A stretch of DNA of 64,000 nucleotides from Candidatus Phyllobacterium onerii (GTDB lineage: Bacteria > Pseudomonadota > Alphaproteobacteria > Rhizobiales > Rhizobiaceae): assembly GCF_028331445.1 (NCBI RefSeq), contig NZ_JAQMHX010000006.1, positions 62,001 through 126,000 of the forward strand. The letters run 5' to 3'. The notes below the pieces were generated by a model that was given only the letters and a program-made list of their open reading frames with translations, had not been told where the DNA came from and made no database searches. Of the stretch, positions 19,883 to 29,775 are shown one piece after another. The position numbers and the translations under genes were made by a program. Position 1 is the stretch's first letter, and each line of letters opens with the position of its first letter.

Positions 19883-20244
19883 TTCGCTTTTGGCGCGAGC
19901 TTGGTTGCAAGCGTCTCGATACGGGTCGTGACCTCGGACAACACGCCGGTGATTGCAGCGTCGTTATCGTCCGCCTTGGCCAGGGCCTCGTCGCGGCTCT
20001 TGCGCAGCGCTTCCGCCTCGTTTTCGAGACCCTTGACCCGCATCTGCAATTCGCTGAGCTCATCCATGACCATGATGCCGGCCATGACAGTCAAGCGCAG
20101 ATCTCCAATTTCGCCAAAAGACGATTTGAGATGGGTGACGTAGCGGTCAAAGCGCTCGGCAAGACCTGTCAGGTGCTGTTCCTGGCCTTCGTCGCAGGCC
20201 ATTCTGTAGGCTTTGCCGTCGATCGTAACTGTTACCGTGGCCAT
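19879..20244 (-). CDS. zapA: Cell division protein ZapA
   Basis: This 121-residue protein begins MATVTVTIDGKAYRMACDEG, the ZapA beta-hairpin. A globular part (HLTGLAERFDRYVTHLKSS, IGDLRLTVMAGIMVMDEL) and a C-terminal coiled coil complete it. ZapA binds FtsZ and bundles protofilaments at midcell. ATG 20244 was chosen because the family begins there. An upstream in-frame extension covers intergenic repeat DNA and has no family similarity. It follows the DUF4164 gene on the same strand, as in other Rhizobiales. Confidence 0.92.
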   Translation of the reverse strand: MATVTVTIDGKAYRMACDEGQEQHLTGLAERFDRYVTHLKSSFGEIGDLRLTVMAGIMVMDELSELQMRVKGLENEAEALRKSRDEALAKADDNDAAITGVLSEVTTRIETLATKLAPKAN

Positions 20245-20267
20245 GGTATGTTCTTCCCGGGTTAACT

Positions 20268-20328
20268 CTTTGTTTTGTCGCATTTCCCGACGGAAAACCG
20301 TTTCACACTTTTCCTGGAAATGCTTAGC
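20268..20328 (+). repeat. Short interspersed repeat, copy 1 (between zapA and DUF4164)
   Basis: The block GCATTTCCCGACGGAAAACC followed by CACACTTTTCCTGGAAATGC is an imperfect inverted repeat. It matches elements at 43181-43240 and 43932-43986 in both order and spacing. It lies just upstream of zapA in the transcript. Copy 1 has diverged from the other two (CCCGACGGA against CCGGACGCA). Confidence 0.7.
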
Positions 20329-20596
20329 GATCAAGGACGGTGCGGATGGACTCCATCGCAGCCACGAGACGGCGCGAAACTTCCTTGTTTGCCGCTTCCA
20401 GGCGCTCGGCCCGCCCTTCCGACGCATCGAGTTCCTGGGCCAGCTTGCGCCGGTCCATGTTCATGCGCTGCACTTCTTCTTCAGCCTCGGCAAAATCGCC
20501 TTCATGCTCCAGACGTGCGTCGACCGCATCCTCAAGGGACGCCAAAGCTTTTGCCAGTCTATCAAGAACCTGTTTGAGGGTGGCTTCCGATGCCAT
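20324..20596 (-). CDS. DUF4164 coiled-coil protein
   Basis: This 90-residue protein is predicted to be almost entirely helical: LKQVLDRLAKALASLEDAV, then EEEVQRMNMDRRKLAQEL and RRLVAAMESIRTVL with heptad-like spacing. It belongs to a small family located upstream of zapA in Rhizobiales, so a role in division is possible but unproven. GGGGAAGC lies before the ATG. Confidence 0.8.
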   Translation of the reverse strand: MASEATLKQVLDRLAKALASLEDAVDARLEHEGDFAEAEEEVQRMNMDRRKLAQELDASEGRAERLEAANKEVSRRLVAAMESIRTVLDR

Positions 20597-20889
20597 TTCA
20601 ACGCTTCCCCATGTGTCAATCTTTTTAAACGAATCGCAAAAAGAAGAACAGCTTATCTTGGAGAGTCTAAGGGTTACATCAACGCCACGTCAATCAATCC
20701 GCGCCGTCATGGCCCAGTCATGCACCGATAATAATCTCGTGCGACGAATGACCCGTTTGTCGGCGAGGCCATTTTGCCTTAGGTTTAATTGACTCCCTGA
20801 AGACACCTGCTATTTGTCGCGTGCCTTTTGGATATTGTCTTTCCGGCATCCAGAGACGGCACTCCTTTCCTCTTCGAAAGACGGTGAAC

Positions 20890-22875
20890 ATGACCAATTC
20901 TGAGAAATCCAACCAAATGGCCAATGCAATCCGCTTCCTTTCAGCGGACGCGGTGGAAAAAGCCAATTCCGGCCATCCCGGCCTTCCCATGGGCGCAGCC
21001 GATATTGCGACCGTGCTTTTCACCCGCTTCCTCAAGTTCGATCCGAAAGCGCCGCATTGGCCCGACCGTGATCGTTTCGTGCTTTCGGCCGGCCATGGCT
21101 CGATGCTGCTCTATTCGCTTCTGTATCTGACGGGCTACGAAGACATTACCATCGAGCAGATCGAGAACTTCCGCCAGCTCGGATCGCGTACGGCCGGTCA
21201 TCCGGAATATGGCCATGCCGCCGGTATTGAAACCACGACAGGTCCTCTTGGACAAGGTTTGGGCAACTCCGTGGGCATGGCGCTTTCCGAACGCATCATG
21301 AATGCGCATTTCGGCGACGATCTGGTCGACCACCATACCTATGTCATCGTTGGCGATGGCTGTTTGATGGAAGGCATCAGCCAGGAGGCGATCGCGCTTG
21401 CCGGCCATCTCAAGCTGAACAAGTTGATCGTTTTCTGGGATCACAACAATATTTCGATCGACGGCCCGGTTACCCTCGCCGACAACACCGATCAATGTGC
21501 CCGCGTCGAAGCTTCTGGCTGGAATTCCATCAGCGTCGACGGTCACGATCAGGATGCGATTGCTGCTGCAATCGAGAAGGCACACAAGTCCGATAAGCCG
21601 ACATTCATTGCATGCAAGACGACCATCGGTTTTGGTGCGCCGACGAAGGCTGGTACCAATAAGGTTCATGGGTCGCCGCTTGGCGCCGAGGAACTTGCCG
21701 GCGCGCGCAAGGCGCTGGGCTGGACGGCGGAGCCTTTTGTCGTCCCTGCCGACATTCTCAATGATTGGCGTGCCGCGGGTCAGCGTTCTGCGAAGGAACA
21801 CAAGGCTTGGGATGAGCGCTTGGCCAAAGTCGATTCGACTATCCGTTCCGAGTGGGATCGCCGTTTGAGTGGTGATTTGCCGGATAATTTCGAAGCAACT
21901 ATTTCGGCCTACAAAAAGAAGCTTTCCGAAGACAAGCCCAAGGTTGCGACCCGCAAGGCTTCCGAGATGGCCCTCGAAGTCATCAACGGGATTGTGCCGG
22001 AAACAATTGGCGGTTCCGCAGATCTGACAGGCTCCAACAATACCAAGACCAGCCAGACCAGCAACATCACCCCTGAAGATTACGGTCAGCGCTATGTGCA
22101 TTATGGCATTCGCGAGCATGGGATGGCTGCAGCGATGAACGGTATCTCGTTGCACGGCGGCCTCATTCCCTATTCGGGTACGTTCCTGACGTTCTCCGAT
22201 TACGCGCGCGGCGCCATGCGACTTTCCAGTCTGATGGGCATTCGCGTCGTCTACGTGATGACACATGATTCAATTGGTCTTGGTGAAGACGGGCCGACAC
22301 ACCAGCCGGTCGAGCATCTTGCCGCACTGCGTGCCATTCCCAATAATTACGTTTTCCGCCCGGCCGACGTCGTCGAAACGGCGGAATGCTGGGAATTGGC
22401 ACTCAAGTCACGCAAGACACCCTCGACAATCGCTTTGACCCGCCAGAATCTTCCGACGGTGCGGACCGAATATATCGCGGAGAATATGTGCGCCTATGGT
22501 GCCTATGAGCTCGCAGCGGCAAGCGGCAAGGCCGAAGTCACCATCTTTGCGACAGGTTCGGAAGTCGAAATAGCTCTCAATGCCCGCACGCAGCTGGAAA
22601 AAGACGGCCATCCGACGCGTGTCGTTTCCGTTCCCTGCTTTGAACTTTTTGAACAGACGAGCGACGAGTACAAGCGCAAAATCCTCGGCGATGCGCCGGT
22701 AAAGATTGCTGTCGAAGCTGCCATCCGCATGGGCTGGGACAGGTTCATCGGTATCGATGGCATCTTTGTCGGGATGACCGGCTTTGGTGCCAGCGGCCCG
22801 ATCGAAGCACTGTACGAGCATTTCGGTATCACCGCGGACCAAATCGTCGCAGCGGCGGAAGCGAAGTTGAAATAA
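20890..22875 (+). CDS. tkt: Transketolase
   Basis: This 661-residue TPP-dependent enzyme of the pentose phosphate pathway transfers two-carbon ketol units. The N-terminal half has the substrate and cofactor motifs [29 protein letters not shown] and the TPP/Mg motif [13 protein letters not shown] followed by WDHNN. The middle has the pyrimidine domain ([18 protein letters not shown]), where the Glu activates TPP. The C-terminal domain ends [17 protein letters not shown] 20890 matches the family start. An upstream in-frame start at 20821 would add 23 unrelated residues. It heads the tkt-gap-pgk-fba cluster. Confidence 0.96.
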   Translation: MTNSEKSNQMANAIRFLSADAVEKANSGHPGLPMGAADIATVLFTRFLKFDPKAPHWPDRDRFVLSAGHGSMLLYSLLYLTGYEDITIEQIENFRQLGSRTAGHPEYGHAAGIETTTGPLGQGLGNSVGMALSERIMNAHFGDDLVDHHTYVIVGDGCLMEGISQEAIALAGHLKLNKLIVFWDHNNISIDGPVTLADNTDQCARVEASGWNSISVDGHDQDAIAAAIEKAHKSDKPTFIACKTTIGFGAPTKAGTNKVHGSPLGAEELAGARKALGWTAEPFVVPADILNDWRAAGQRSAKEHKAWDERLAKVDSTIRSEWDRRLSGDLPDNFEATISAYKKKLSEDKPKVATRKASEMALEVINGIVPETIGGSADLTGSNNTKTSQTSNITPEDYGQRYVHYGIREHGMAAAMNGISLHGGLIPYSGTFLTFSDYARGAMRLSSLMGIRVVYVMTHDSIGLGEDGPTHQPVEHLAALRAIPNNYVFRPADVVETAECWELALKSRKTPSTIALTRQNLPTVRTEYIAENMCAYGAYELAAASGKAEVTIFATGSEVEIALNARTQLEKDGHPTRVVSVPCFELFEQTSDEYKRKILGDAPVKIAVEAAIRMGWDRFIGIDGIFVGMTGFGASGPIEALYEHFGITADQIVAAAEAKLK

Positions 22876-22932
22876 TCCAGACCATTCCTGCATAATCCAT
22901 TCAAGGGCCCCAAAACCCAGGGAGACATACAA

Positions 22933-23940
22933 ATGACAGTTCGCGTTGCAATCAACGGATTTGGCCGCATCGGCCGCAACGTTCTTCGCGCCATTGTGGA
23001 ATCCGGCCGCACCGATATCGAGGTCGTTGCGATCAATGATCTCGGCCCGGTCGAGACCAATGCCCATCTGATGCGCTATGACAGCGTCCACGGCCGTTTC
23101 CCCGGAACCGTGACGGTCGATGGCGACACGATCGATGTGGGCCGCGGACCGATCAAGGTTACTGCCGTACGCAATCCTGTCGAATTGCCGTGGAAAGAGC
23201 TCGACGTTGATATCGCGCTCGAATGCACCGGTATCTTCACCGCGCGCGACAAGGCCGCTGCTCATCTTGAAGCCGGTGCAAAGCGGGTCATCGTTTCGGC
23301 GCCTGCCGATGGTGCCGACCTGACCGTCGTCTTCGGCGTCAATGACCACAAACTGACGAAAGACCATATGGTCATTTCGAATGCGTCCTGCACGACGAAT
23401 TGCCTTGCGCCGGTAGCCTATGTTCTCAACGAAGCCGTCGGCATCGATCATGGATTCATGACCACGATCCACAGCTACACCGGCGACCAGCCGACGCTCG
23501 ATACGATGCACAAGGATCTCTATCGCGGCCGTGCTGCAGCCCTGTCGATGATCCCGACCTCAACCGGTGCGGCCAAGGCCGTGGGCCTCGTTCTTCCAGA
23601 ACTCAATGGCAAGCTGGACGGTACTTCAATACGCGTTCCGACCCCGAATGTTTCGGTTGTGGATTTCAAGTTCGTCGCCAAGAAGCCGACGACGGTTGCG
23701 GAGATCAATGATGCCGTCAAATCGGCTGCCAATGGCAAGCTCAAGGGTATCCTTGGCTATACAGACGAGCCGAATGTTTCGATCGACTTCAATCACGACC
23801 CGCATTCTTCTGTGTTCCACATAAGCCAGACCAAGGTGCTGGAGGGCACATTCGTGCGCGTGCTCTCTTGGTACGACAACGAGTGGGGCTTCTCGAACCG
23901 GATGGCTGATACGGCTGTGGCTTTCGGCAAGGTCATCTGA
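22933..23940 (+). CDS. gap: Glyceraldehyde-3-phosphate dehydrogenase, type I
   Basis: This 335-residue enzyme has the NAD-binding motif [14 protein letters not shown] at residues about 7-20, the catalytic Cys in [13 protein letters not shown] (about residue 155), the partner His in IHSYTGDQ and the C-terminal [13 protein letters not shown]. It interconverts glyceraldehyde-3-phosphate and 1,3-bisphosphoglycerate. It is 57 nt downstream of tkt with a good AGGGAG ribosome binding site, so probably cotranscribed. Confidence 0.97.
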   Translation: MTVRVAINGFGRIGRNVLRAIVESGRTDIEVVAINDLGPVETNAHLMRYDSVHGRFPGTVTVDGDTIDVGRGPIKVTAVRNPVELPWKELDVDIALECTGIFTARDKAAAHLEAGAKRVIVSAPADGADLTVVFGVNDHKLTKDHMVISNASCTTNCLAPVAYVLNEAVGIDHGFMTTIHSYTGDQPTLDTMHKDLYRGRAAALSMIPTSTGAAKAVGLVLPELNGKLDGTSIRVPTPNVSVVDFKFVAKKPTTVAEINDAVKSAANGKLKGILGYTDEPNVSIDFNHDPHSSVFHISQTKVLEGTFVRVLSWYDNEWGFSNRMADTAVAFGKVI

Positions 23941-23976
23941 GACCTTCGTAAATCCATCCTGATGGCCATCTGATGC

Positions 23977-24039
23977 GATTTTCTGCGCTTCCGGTGCTCA
24001 TGGACCTAAATGTCCACTGCGCTCCGGTTCTCGCAAACC
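23977..24039 (+). repeat. RIME-like palindromic repeat, copy A (gap-pgk gap)
   Basis: This 63-bp hairpin element has flanks CTGCGCTTCCGGTGCTCA and CTGCGCTCCGGTTCTCG and an apical stem TGGAC...GTCCA. A second copy at 41160-41221 has the same flanks and a different apical stem (CGTAC...GTACG). A shorter related stretch occurs at about 37,624-37,660. It resembles the mosaic intergenic palindromes known from Rhizobium. Confidence 0.8.
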
Positions 24040-24170
24040 GCACCAGCTGACCCATCAGGTTGAATTTCTCACGAGGTCTCCCGGAGATCCAATTTCGGTG
24101 GCGGGGCGTGATAGGCTGTTGTCCATCTGGCCTGCTAACCATGCGTACCATTTCAAATGAGGGTAGGACG

Positions 24171-25367
24171 ATGACTGTTTTCAAGACGCTAGATGATGCC
24201 GATGCCTCTGGAAAACGCGTGCTTGTGCGCGTTGATCTGAATGTCCCCGTAGCAAATGGCGAAGTAACCGATGCCACCCGCATCGAGCGGGTTGCGCCGA
24301 CCATTCTTGAACTGTCGAAAAAGGGCGCGAAAGTCATCCTGCTGGCTCATTTCGGCCGCCCGAAGGATGGTCCTACGCCGGAATTCTCGCTGAAGCCAAT
24401 AGCGTTGGCGGTGTCGAAGGTCATTGGTCACAGCGTTCAATTTGCCGAAGACAGCGTTGGCGACAAGGCTGCGGAAGCGGTTGCCACCCTCAAAAATGGT
24501 GACATTCTGCTCCTGGAAAACACCCGCTTCCACAAGGGCGAGGAAAAGAACGATCAGGCTTATGTGGAAGCGCTGGCCGCGCTCGGCGATATCTACGTGA
24601 ATGACGCATTCTCGGCTGCCCACCGTGCCCATGCATCAACTGAGGGGCTTGCGCGCGCGCTTCCCGCCTATGCGGGACGCACGATGGAGGCAGAACTTCG
24701 GGCGCTGGAGAAGGGCTTGGGCAATCCAAAACGCCCGGTCGTTGCCATTGTCGGCGGCGCCAAGGTATCTTCCAAGCTCGACCTTCTCGGCAACCTCGTT
24801 CAAAAGGTCGATGCACTGGTAATTGGTGGCGGCATGGCCAACACGTTTCTCGCTGCGCAGGGCGTGAATGTGGGGAAATCCCTGTGCGAGCACGATCTAG
24901 CCGCGACAGCGCGGGAAATCATGGCCAAGGCGAATGCCGCCAATTGCACCATCATCCTGCCTGTCGATGCCATCGTCGCATGGCATTTTGAGGCTAATGC
25001 ACCGTTCCATGCCTATGGTCTCGACGCCATTCCAGATGACGGCATGATTCTCGACGTCGGCCCGCAGTCGATCGAGCGCATCAAGGGCGCCATCGACGAT
25101 GCTTCCACACTGGTGTGGAATGGGCCACTCGGCGCCTTCGAACTGCATCCGTTCGATCATGCAACGGTTGCCGCTGCACGTCATGTGGCCGCGCGGACGA
25201 AGGCAGGGCACCTCGTGTCAGTCGCCGGCGGAGGTGATACCGTCGCTGCTCTCAATCATGCTGGCGTCGCAGACCATTTCAGCTATGTTTCGACTGCGGG
25301 AGGGGCATTTCTCGAATGGATGGAGGGCAAACCTCTGCCTGGTGTGGATGCTCTGAAAAAACACTAG
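24171..25367 (+). CDS. pgk: Phosphoglycerate kinase
   Basis: This 398-residue enzyme transfers phosphate between 1,3-bisphosphoglycerate and ADP. Motifs are VRVDLNVPV (about residues 20-28), [37 protein letters not shown], and the nucleotide-binding [11 protein letters not shown] near the C-terminus. ATG 24171 was chosen because the family begins MTVFKTLDD. It is preceded by GGGTAGGACG. It is separated from gap by 230 nt that contain a repeat element. Confidence 0.97.
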   Translation: MTVFKTLDDADASGKRVLVRVDLNVPVANGEVTDATRIERVAPTILELSKKGAKVILLAHFGRPKDGPTPEFSLKPIALAVSKVIGHSVQFAEDSVGDKAAEAVATLKNGDILLLENTRFHKGEEKNDQAYVEALAALGDIYVNDAFSAAHRAHASTEGLARALPAYAGRTMEAELRALEKGLGNPKRPVVAIVGGAKVSSKLDLLGNLVQKVDALVIGGGMANTFLAAQGVNVGKSLCEHDLAATAREIMAKANAANCTIILPVDAIVAWHFEANAPFHAYGLDAIPDDGMILDVGPQSIERIKGAIDDASTLVWNGPLGAFELHPFDHATVAAARHVAARTKAGHLVSVAGGGDTVAALNHAGVADHFSYVSTAGGAFLEWMEGKPLPGVDALKKH

Positions 25368-25441
25368 ATATCTATCCTTCTCGAGGATCCGTCGCCCGCT
25401 ACGATTAATGAACAACAGAAAATGTTATCTCTCTAAATCGG

Positions 25442-25456
25442 TTGAAAAAATTTCAA
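25442..25456. promoter_or_regulatory. TTGAAA-N3-TTTCAA dyad upstream of fba
   Basis: A perfect 6-bp inverted repeat with a 3-bp A spacer, followed 2 bp later by another TTTCAAT half-site. It lies 85 nt before the fba start in the only AT-rich stretch of this gap. It could be an operator, but the cognate regulator is unknown and chance occurrence is possible. Confidence 0.35.
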
Positions 25457-25541
25457 TCGTTTCAATAAGTTGGTGTATAGTTCCGTTTGTCATTTGCTTC
25501 TGCTATGGCCCACGATGTGGGAAAATGGAGTGATATAACTG

Positions 25542-26567
25542 ATGAGCGAACGCCTGGAAGATATCGCGATTGCAATGGTTGCCGACGGCAAGGGTCTGCT
25601 TGCTGCTGATGAAAGTACAGGAACAATCAAGAAGCGGTTCGACACGATCGGGCTGGAATCGACTGCCGATAGCCGGCGGGATTATCGCGAAATGCTGTTT
25701 CGTTCCAATGAAGCGATGAAGGATTATATCTCCGGGGTCATTCTTTACGACGAGACCATTCGGCAAAGTGCCAAGGACGGAACGCCGTTCGTCAAACTTC
25801 TTCAAGCTGATGGCTGCATTCCCGGCATCAAGGTCGATGCGGGTGCGAAGCCACTTGCCGGTTTCACCGATGAGACGATCACTGAAGGTCTCGACGGACT
25901 GCGCGAACGGCTTGGCGAATATTACAAGCTTGGTGCGCGTTTCGCCAAATGGCGCGGTGTGATCGGTATCGCCGACGGTATCCCAACCTGGGGCGCGGTC
26001 AAACAGAACGCACAGGCACTGGCGCGCTATGCCGCGCTTTGCCAGGAGGCCGGTATCGTGCCGATCGTCGAGCCGGAAGTGCTGATGGATGGCAAGCCTG
26101 CCACGCATTCCATCGAACGCTGCTATGAAGTCACGGAATGGGTTCTGAAGACGGTTTTCGATGAGCTCTATGATGCGCGCGTTGTGCTGGAAGGCATGAT
26201 CCTGAAGCCAAACATGGTCATCGACGGCAAGAATGCCCGCAAGGCTTCGGTCGAGCAGGTAGCCGAACAAACCGTGCGGCTGTTGAAATCAACCGTCCCG
26301 GCGGCAGTTCCAGGCATCACATTCCTTTCTGGTGGCCAGAATGACGAGGAAGCCACCGCGCATCTTTCGGCGATGAATGCCAATTACACGCTGCCATGGA
26401 AGCTCTCATTCTCCTATGGCCGCGCACTGCAGGCAGCTGCCTTGAGCGCCTGGAATGGTAAACCCGAGAACGTTGCAGCGGGCCAGCGCGCCTTTACCCA
26501 CCGCGCGAAGATGAACAGTCTTGCCGCAACGGGCGGCTGGAAAAAAGACCTCGAGAAAGCAGCTTAA
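25542..26567 (+). CDS. fba: Fructose-bisphosphate aldolase class I
   Basis: This 341-residue enzyme has the eukaryote-type class I sequence: GLLAADESTGTIKKRF near residues 19-34, FAKWRGVI near 128-135, VEPEVL, and the Schiff-base Lys in EGMILKPNMV (about residue 226). The C-terminal SFSYGRALQ and NSLAATGGW are typical. It cleaves fructose-1,6-bisphosphate without metal. Several Rhizobiales use this class instead of class II. It closes the tkt-gap-pgk-fba series but has its own 174-nt upstream region. Confidence 0.95.
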   Translation: MSERLEDIAIAMVADGKGLLAADESTGTIKKRFDTIGLESTADSRRDYREMLFRSNEAMKDYISGVILYDETIRQSAKDGTPFVKLLQADGCIPGIKVDAGAKPLAGFTDETITEGLDGLRERLGEYYKLGARFAKWRGVIGIADGIPTWGAVKQNAQALARYAALCQEAGIVPIVEPEVLMDGKPATHSIERCYEVTEWVLKTVFDELYDARVVLEGMILKPNMVIDGKNARKASVEQVAEQTVRLLKSTVPAAVPGITFLSGGQNDEEATAHLSAMNANYTLPWKLSFSYGRALQAAALSAWNGKPENVAAGQRAFTHRAKMNSLAATGGWKKDLEKAA

Positions 26568-26597
26568 GCGTTTTTTATCCAAAAACGTATCTGATGG

Positions 26598-26630
26598 AGC
26601 CCGGGCTGGACAATCAGCCCGGGTTTTTTG
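26598..26630 (+). terminator. Terminator after fba
   Basis: AGCCCGGGCTG / CAGCCCGGGTTTTTT-type hairpin with a T6 tail, 30 nt after the fba stop. Confidence 0.9.
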
Positions 26631-26698
26631 CGCACCATTTGCCGGCCGGGATTTATAACGGAAACATTTATGCGTGGAAATCCAATGTGTTATTGTAG

Positions 26699-26728
26699 CA
26701 TTTATGCATTCAGGCGAATGCATAAATG
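26699..26728. promoter_or_regulatory. Perfect 13-bp inverted repeat upstream of the SGNH hydrolase
   Basis: CATTTATGCATTC and GAATGCATAAATG are exact reverse complements separated by AGGC. The element ends 4 nt before the GGGAGG ribosome binding site of the next gene. It may be an operator or an mRNA hairpin that affects translation. It has no T-run and so is not a standard terminator. Confidence 0.65.
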
Positions 26729-26751
26729 GCAAGGGAGGTATTTGCCTGCTA

Positions 26752-27504
26752 ATGAAACCTTCGCCGTTCCATCCGCTGGTCAGCTGGCTGCTCTACCCTG
26801 TTTACGCTTGGCAGGGCACGAGCGTGCGGCGGAAAACAGAGCGTATGCTGCCGCCAAGCAACCTGCCCATAGGTGAGATAGCTGGCAAGGACCCGGCAAT
26901 CAGGCTGCTCGTGATTGGCGATTCGTCCGCAGCCGGTGTTGGTGTAACCGATGCATGGCAGGGCCTTTGCGTGCGGCTTGCGGTGCATCTGCAGGGGCGA
27001 ACCGGGCGCAAGATCATCTGGCGCACCGCGGGCTTCAATTCGGCGACGTCCGGCCAATTGCGCGATCACGTCGTGCCCAATCTCGAGCGTGGCATGTGGA
27101 CCCATATCGTGCTGACGACCGGCACCAACGACGCCAAGAATTTCCATTCACTGCCGCGCTTCAAGCGCGAGTTTGGCGGACTGCTCTACGCGCTCAAGGC
27201 GAAGTGGCCGGAAGCGCATATCGTCTGGTCGAAGGTCATCGATTTTCGCGATGTTCCGGCCATGCCGCCTCTGCTCGGCCGCATCCTTGAAGCAAGGGCG
27301 AGTGCAATCAACAGACTGGGAGAACGGCTTTGCCGCGAGCGCATGGCAATACCTGCGGCGCGTCTGCCGATAGAGGGACCGGAAGGCTTTTCCAGCGACG
27401 GCTTCCATGCATCGGCGCTTGGATATGATGCCTGGGCGAAACATCTCGTGCCCTATATTCTCAACCTGCCAGGCATGGAAAGCGATCCGGTGGATAATCA
27501 ATAG
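26752..27504 (+). CDS. SGNH/GDSL-family hydrolase
   Basis: This 250-residue protein has the four SGNH blocks: VIGDSSAAGVG (block I, nucleophile Ser about residue 54), a Gly in TAGFNSATSGQ (block II), TTGTND (block III, Asn) and SSDGFHASALGY with the Asp and His of block V. Such enzymes are esterases or lipases with broad substrates. No signal peptide is evident, though an N-terminal hydrophobic stretch (PLVSWLLYPVYAW) could anchor it. ATG 26752 is chosen over 26674, because the earlier start would include the inverted repeat. The spacing to GGGAGG (13 nt) is long. Confidence 0.83.
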   Translation: MKPSPFHPLVSWLLYPVYAWQGTSVRRKTERMLPPSNLPIGEIAGKDPAIRLLVIGDSSAAGVGVTDAWQGLCVRLAVHLQGRTGRKIIWRTAGFNSATSGQLRDHVVPNLERGMWTHIVLTTGTNDAKNFHSLPRFKREFGGLLYALKAKWPEAHIVWSKVIDFRDVPAMPPLLGRILEARASAINRLGERLCRERMAIPAARLPIEGPEGFSSDGFHASALGYDAWAKHLVPYILNLPGMESDPVDNQ

Positions 27505-27662
27505 CCTGCATGTCCGAGCAGGACGAGCGCGAACATCGCAAGAATGGCACCGGCGGCTATCTTCCAGAAATCACCGCGTTTTTTCAATCCCGGCCAGCCC
27601 AACGGTTTGATGATGTGCAACGCCATCATCAGGATCAGCACCAGAGGCAGGATTTTGGTCAT
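27498..27662 (-). CDS. Small conserved-looking membrane protein (54 aa)
   Basis: Minus-strand frame from ATG at 27662 to TGA at 27498. It begins MTKILPLVLILMMALHIIKP, has a central GLKKRGDFWKI loop and a second hydrophobic segment AAGAILAMFALVLLGHAGY. The two helices with a positively charged loop between give a hairpin topology. It overlaps the 3' end of the SGNH hydrolase gene by 7 nt in convergent orientation. No strong Shine-Dalgarno is visible. The protein-like composition and small size suit a real gene, but the function is unknown. Confidence 0.65.
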   Translation of the reverse strand: MTKILPLVLILMMALHIIKPLGWPGLKKRGDFWKIAAGAILAMFALVLLGHAGY

Positions 27663-27784
27663 GGAGGCATTTTACCCGCGCGGATGATCGGTGGGCCGAG
27701 GAGTGGGCGATCCATGTGCGATTGTCAATTCCACCTTTGACTCTGCGTGGCACATTAGGGATGCTCTGAGCCGGGAGGATACGC

Positions 27785-29692
27785 ATGACATCGCGATACA
27801 AAGAAATCTATCAGGAATGGCAGTCTGACCCGGAGGCATTTTGGGCTCATGCCGCCGTGGCGATCGATTGGATCCGGCCATGGGAAAAGGTGTTCGATGC
27901 CGATGACGGGCCCTATGGCCGCTGGTATGTGGGTGCTGAGTGCAACACTTGCTACAACGCCGTAGATCGCCATGTGGCGCAGGGGCGCGGCGATCAGCTT
28001 GCACTCATCCACGACAGCGCAGTGACCGGGACCCAGCGCAAGATCACCTATGCGGAGCTTTTGAGCGATATCAATGCGCTGGCAGCAGTTCTGACAGACA
28101 AGGGAGTCAAAAAGGGCGACCGCGTCATCATCTACATGGCCATGGTGCCGGAGGCCGTTGTCGCGATGCTTGCCTGCGCTCGCATTGGGGCTGTGCATTC
28201 CGTGGTCTTTGGTGGCTTCGCCGCGCATGAGCTTGCTACGCGCATCGAGGACGCTAAACCGGTGATGATCATAGCGACTTCCTGCGGCCTCGAACCGGGG
28301 CGGGTCGTCGCCTATAAGCCCATGCTCGACAAGGCTATGGAGCAGGCTAAACATAAGGTCAGCGCCTGCCTGATCCTCGTTCGCCCGCAGCAGCCGCACG
28401 AGATGGTCGAGGGACGCGATTTCGATTATGCGAAGGCGGTTGACGCTGCAGCGGGACGTGAAGTGCCATGCGCCGCGCTGAAGGCGACGGACCCGCTATA
28501 TATTCTGTACACTTCCGGTACGACCGGCCAGCCCAAGGGCGTCGTGCGCGACAATGGCGGGCATCTGGTGGCGCTTGCCTGGTCCATGGGCGCGATCTAT
28601 GACACAAGGCCGGGCGACGTGTTCTGGGCGGCTTCAGACATAGGCTGGGCCGTGGGCCATTCCTATATCGCGTATGCGCCTCTGTTCATCGGGGCAACGA
28701 GCATCGTCTATGAGGGCAAGCCGGTTGGAACGCCGGATGCGGGTACGTTCTGGCGCATTATCTCCGAGCACAAAGTCAGGGTGCTGTTCACGGCGCCGAC
28801 GGCCTTTCGGGCCATCAAGAAGGAAGATCCTAAAGGCGAGTTCATCGGCAAGCATGATATCTCGTCGCTGAAATACTTGTTCCTGGCCGGGGAGCGCGCC
28901 GACACGGACACGATCAAATGGGCGGAGGAAAAACTCGGCGTTCCAGTCATCGATCATTGGTGGCAGACAGAGAGCGGCTGGCCGATGGCCGCCAATCCAG
29001 CCGGGCTCGGAATGCTGCCGGTCAAATACGGTTCGCCGACAGTGCCGATGCCGGGATATGACGTGCAGGTGCTTGACGATGCAGGGCATCCGGTGAAACG
29101 CGGCGAACTCGGTAATATCGTTGTCAAGCTGCCGTTGCCGCCCGCATGCCTGCCGACGTTGTGGAATGCCGACCAGCGTTTTCGCGAGGCTTACACCACC
29201 GAATTTCCCGGTTACTACAAGACTGCCGACGCCGGGATCATCGATGAAGAGGGCTATGTCTACATCATGAGCCGTACCGACGACATCATCAATGTTGCCG
29301 GGCATCGCCTTTCCACCGGCGCGATGGAGGAGGTGCTTTCAAGCCACCCGGACGTCGCCGAATGTGCTGTGATCGGCATTGCCGATCATTTGAAAGGGCA
29401 GGTGCCTTGCGGCTTCATCGTGCTCAAATCCGGTGTGACGCGGGACGAGACCGAGATCGAACAGGATTGCGTCGCACTGATTCGGGACAAGATCGGTCCG
29501 ATAGCGGCTTTCAAGACGGCACTGACGGCAAAGCGCCTGCCTAAAACGCGCTCCGGCAAGATTTTGCGGGGCACGATGCAGAAGATTGCCGATCAGGAGT
29601 CGTGGAATATGCCGGCCACGATCGATGATCCCGCGATCCTTGAGGAGATCAAGTTGGTGCTCAATGCACGCGGGATCGGTGTCAAAAATTAA
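27785..29692 (+). CDS. prpE: Propionate/acetate-CoA ligase, PrpE type
   Basis: This 635-residue acyl-CoA synthetase of the AMP-forming family has the P-loop motif YTSGTTGQPKGVVRDNGGH (about residues 237-255) and HWWQTESGWP. GYYKTADAG and MSRTDDIINVAGHRLSTGAMEE mark the hinge, and the catalytic Lys is in KTRSGKILRGT near the end. RDNGGH and overall length match PrpE rather than acetyl-CoA synthetase Acs. It activates propionate (and probably acetate) to the CoA ester. GGGAGG lies before the ATG. A 2-methylcitrate or methylmalonyl pathway is not seen in this window. Confidence 0.88.
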   Translation: MTSRYKEIYQEWQSDPEAFWAHAAVAIDWIRPWEKVFDADDGPYGRWYVGAECNTCYNAVDRHVAQGRGDQLALIHDSAVTGTQRKITYAELLSDINALAAVLTDKGVKKGDRVIIYMAMVPEAVVAMLACARIGAVHSVVFGGFAAHELATRIEDAKPVMIIATSCGLEPGRVVAYKPMLDKAMEQAKHKVSACLILVRPQQPHEMVEGRDFDYAKAVDAAAGREVPCAALKATDPLYILYTSGTTGQPKGVVRDNGGHLVALAWSMGAIYDTRPGDVFWAASDIGWAVGHSYIAYAPLFIGATSIVYEGKPVGTPDAGTFWRIISEHKVRVLFTAPTAFRAIKKEDPKGEFIGKHDISSLKYLFLAGERADTDTIKWAEEKLGVPVIDHWWQTESGWPMAANPAGLGMLPVKYGSPTVPMPGYDVQVLDDAGHPVKRGELGNIVVKLPLPPACLPTLWNADQRFREAYTTEFPGYYKTADAGIIDEEGYVYIMSRTDDIINVAGHRLSTGAMEEVLSSHPDVAECAVIGIADHLKGQVPCGFIVLKSGVTRDETEIEQDCVALIRDKIGPIAAFKTALTAKRLPKTRSGKILRGTMQKIADQESWNMPATIDDPAILEEIKLVLNARGIGVKN

Positions 29693-29703
29693 TCCGCACT
29701 CAT

Positions 29704-29739
29704 GACACCCTACTGACAGAAGGTTGTCAGGAGGGGTGT
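29704..29739. promoter_or_regulatory. Nested hairpin between prpE and the DUF1127 gene
   Basis: Outer arms ACACCC / GGGTGT enclose inner arms CTGACA / TGTCAG with a GAAGGT loop. There is no T-run, so it is not a clear terminator. It ends 36 nt before the DUF1127 start. It could be an mRNA structure or an operator. Confidence 0.45.
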
Positions 29740-29775
29740 GCGATAGTGTCTCCGTAGTCAAAAGGAGACAGGGAT

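Noticed and set aside
20244..20427. N-terminal extension of ZapA
   Set aside because: It covers a repeat and DUF4164 coding sequence; family similarity begins at MATVTVTIDG.
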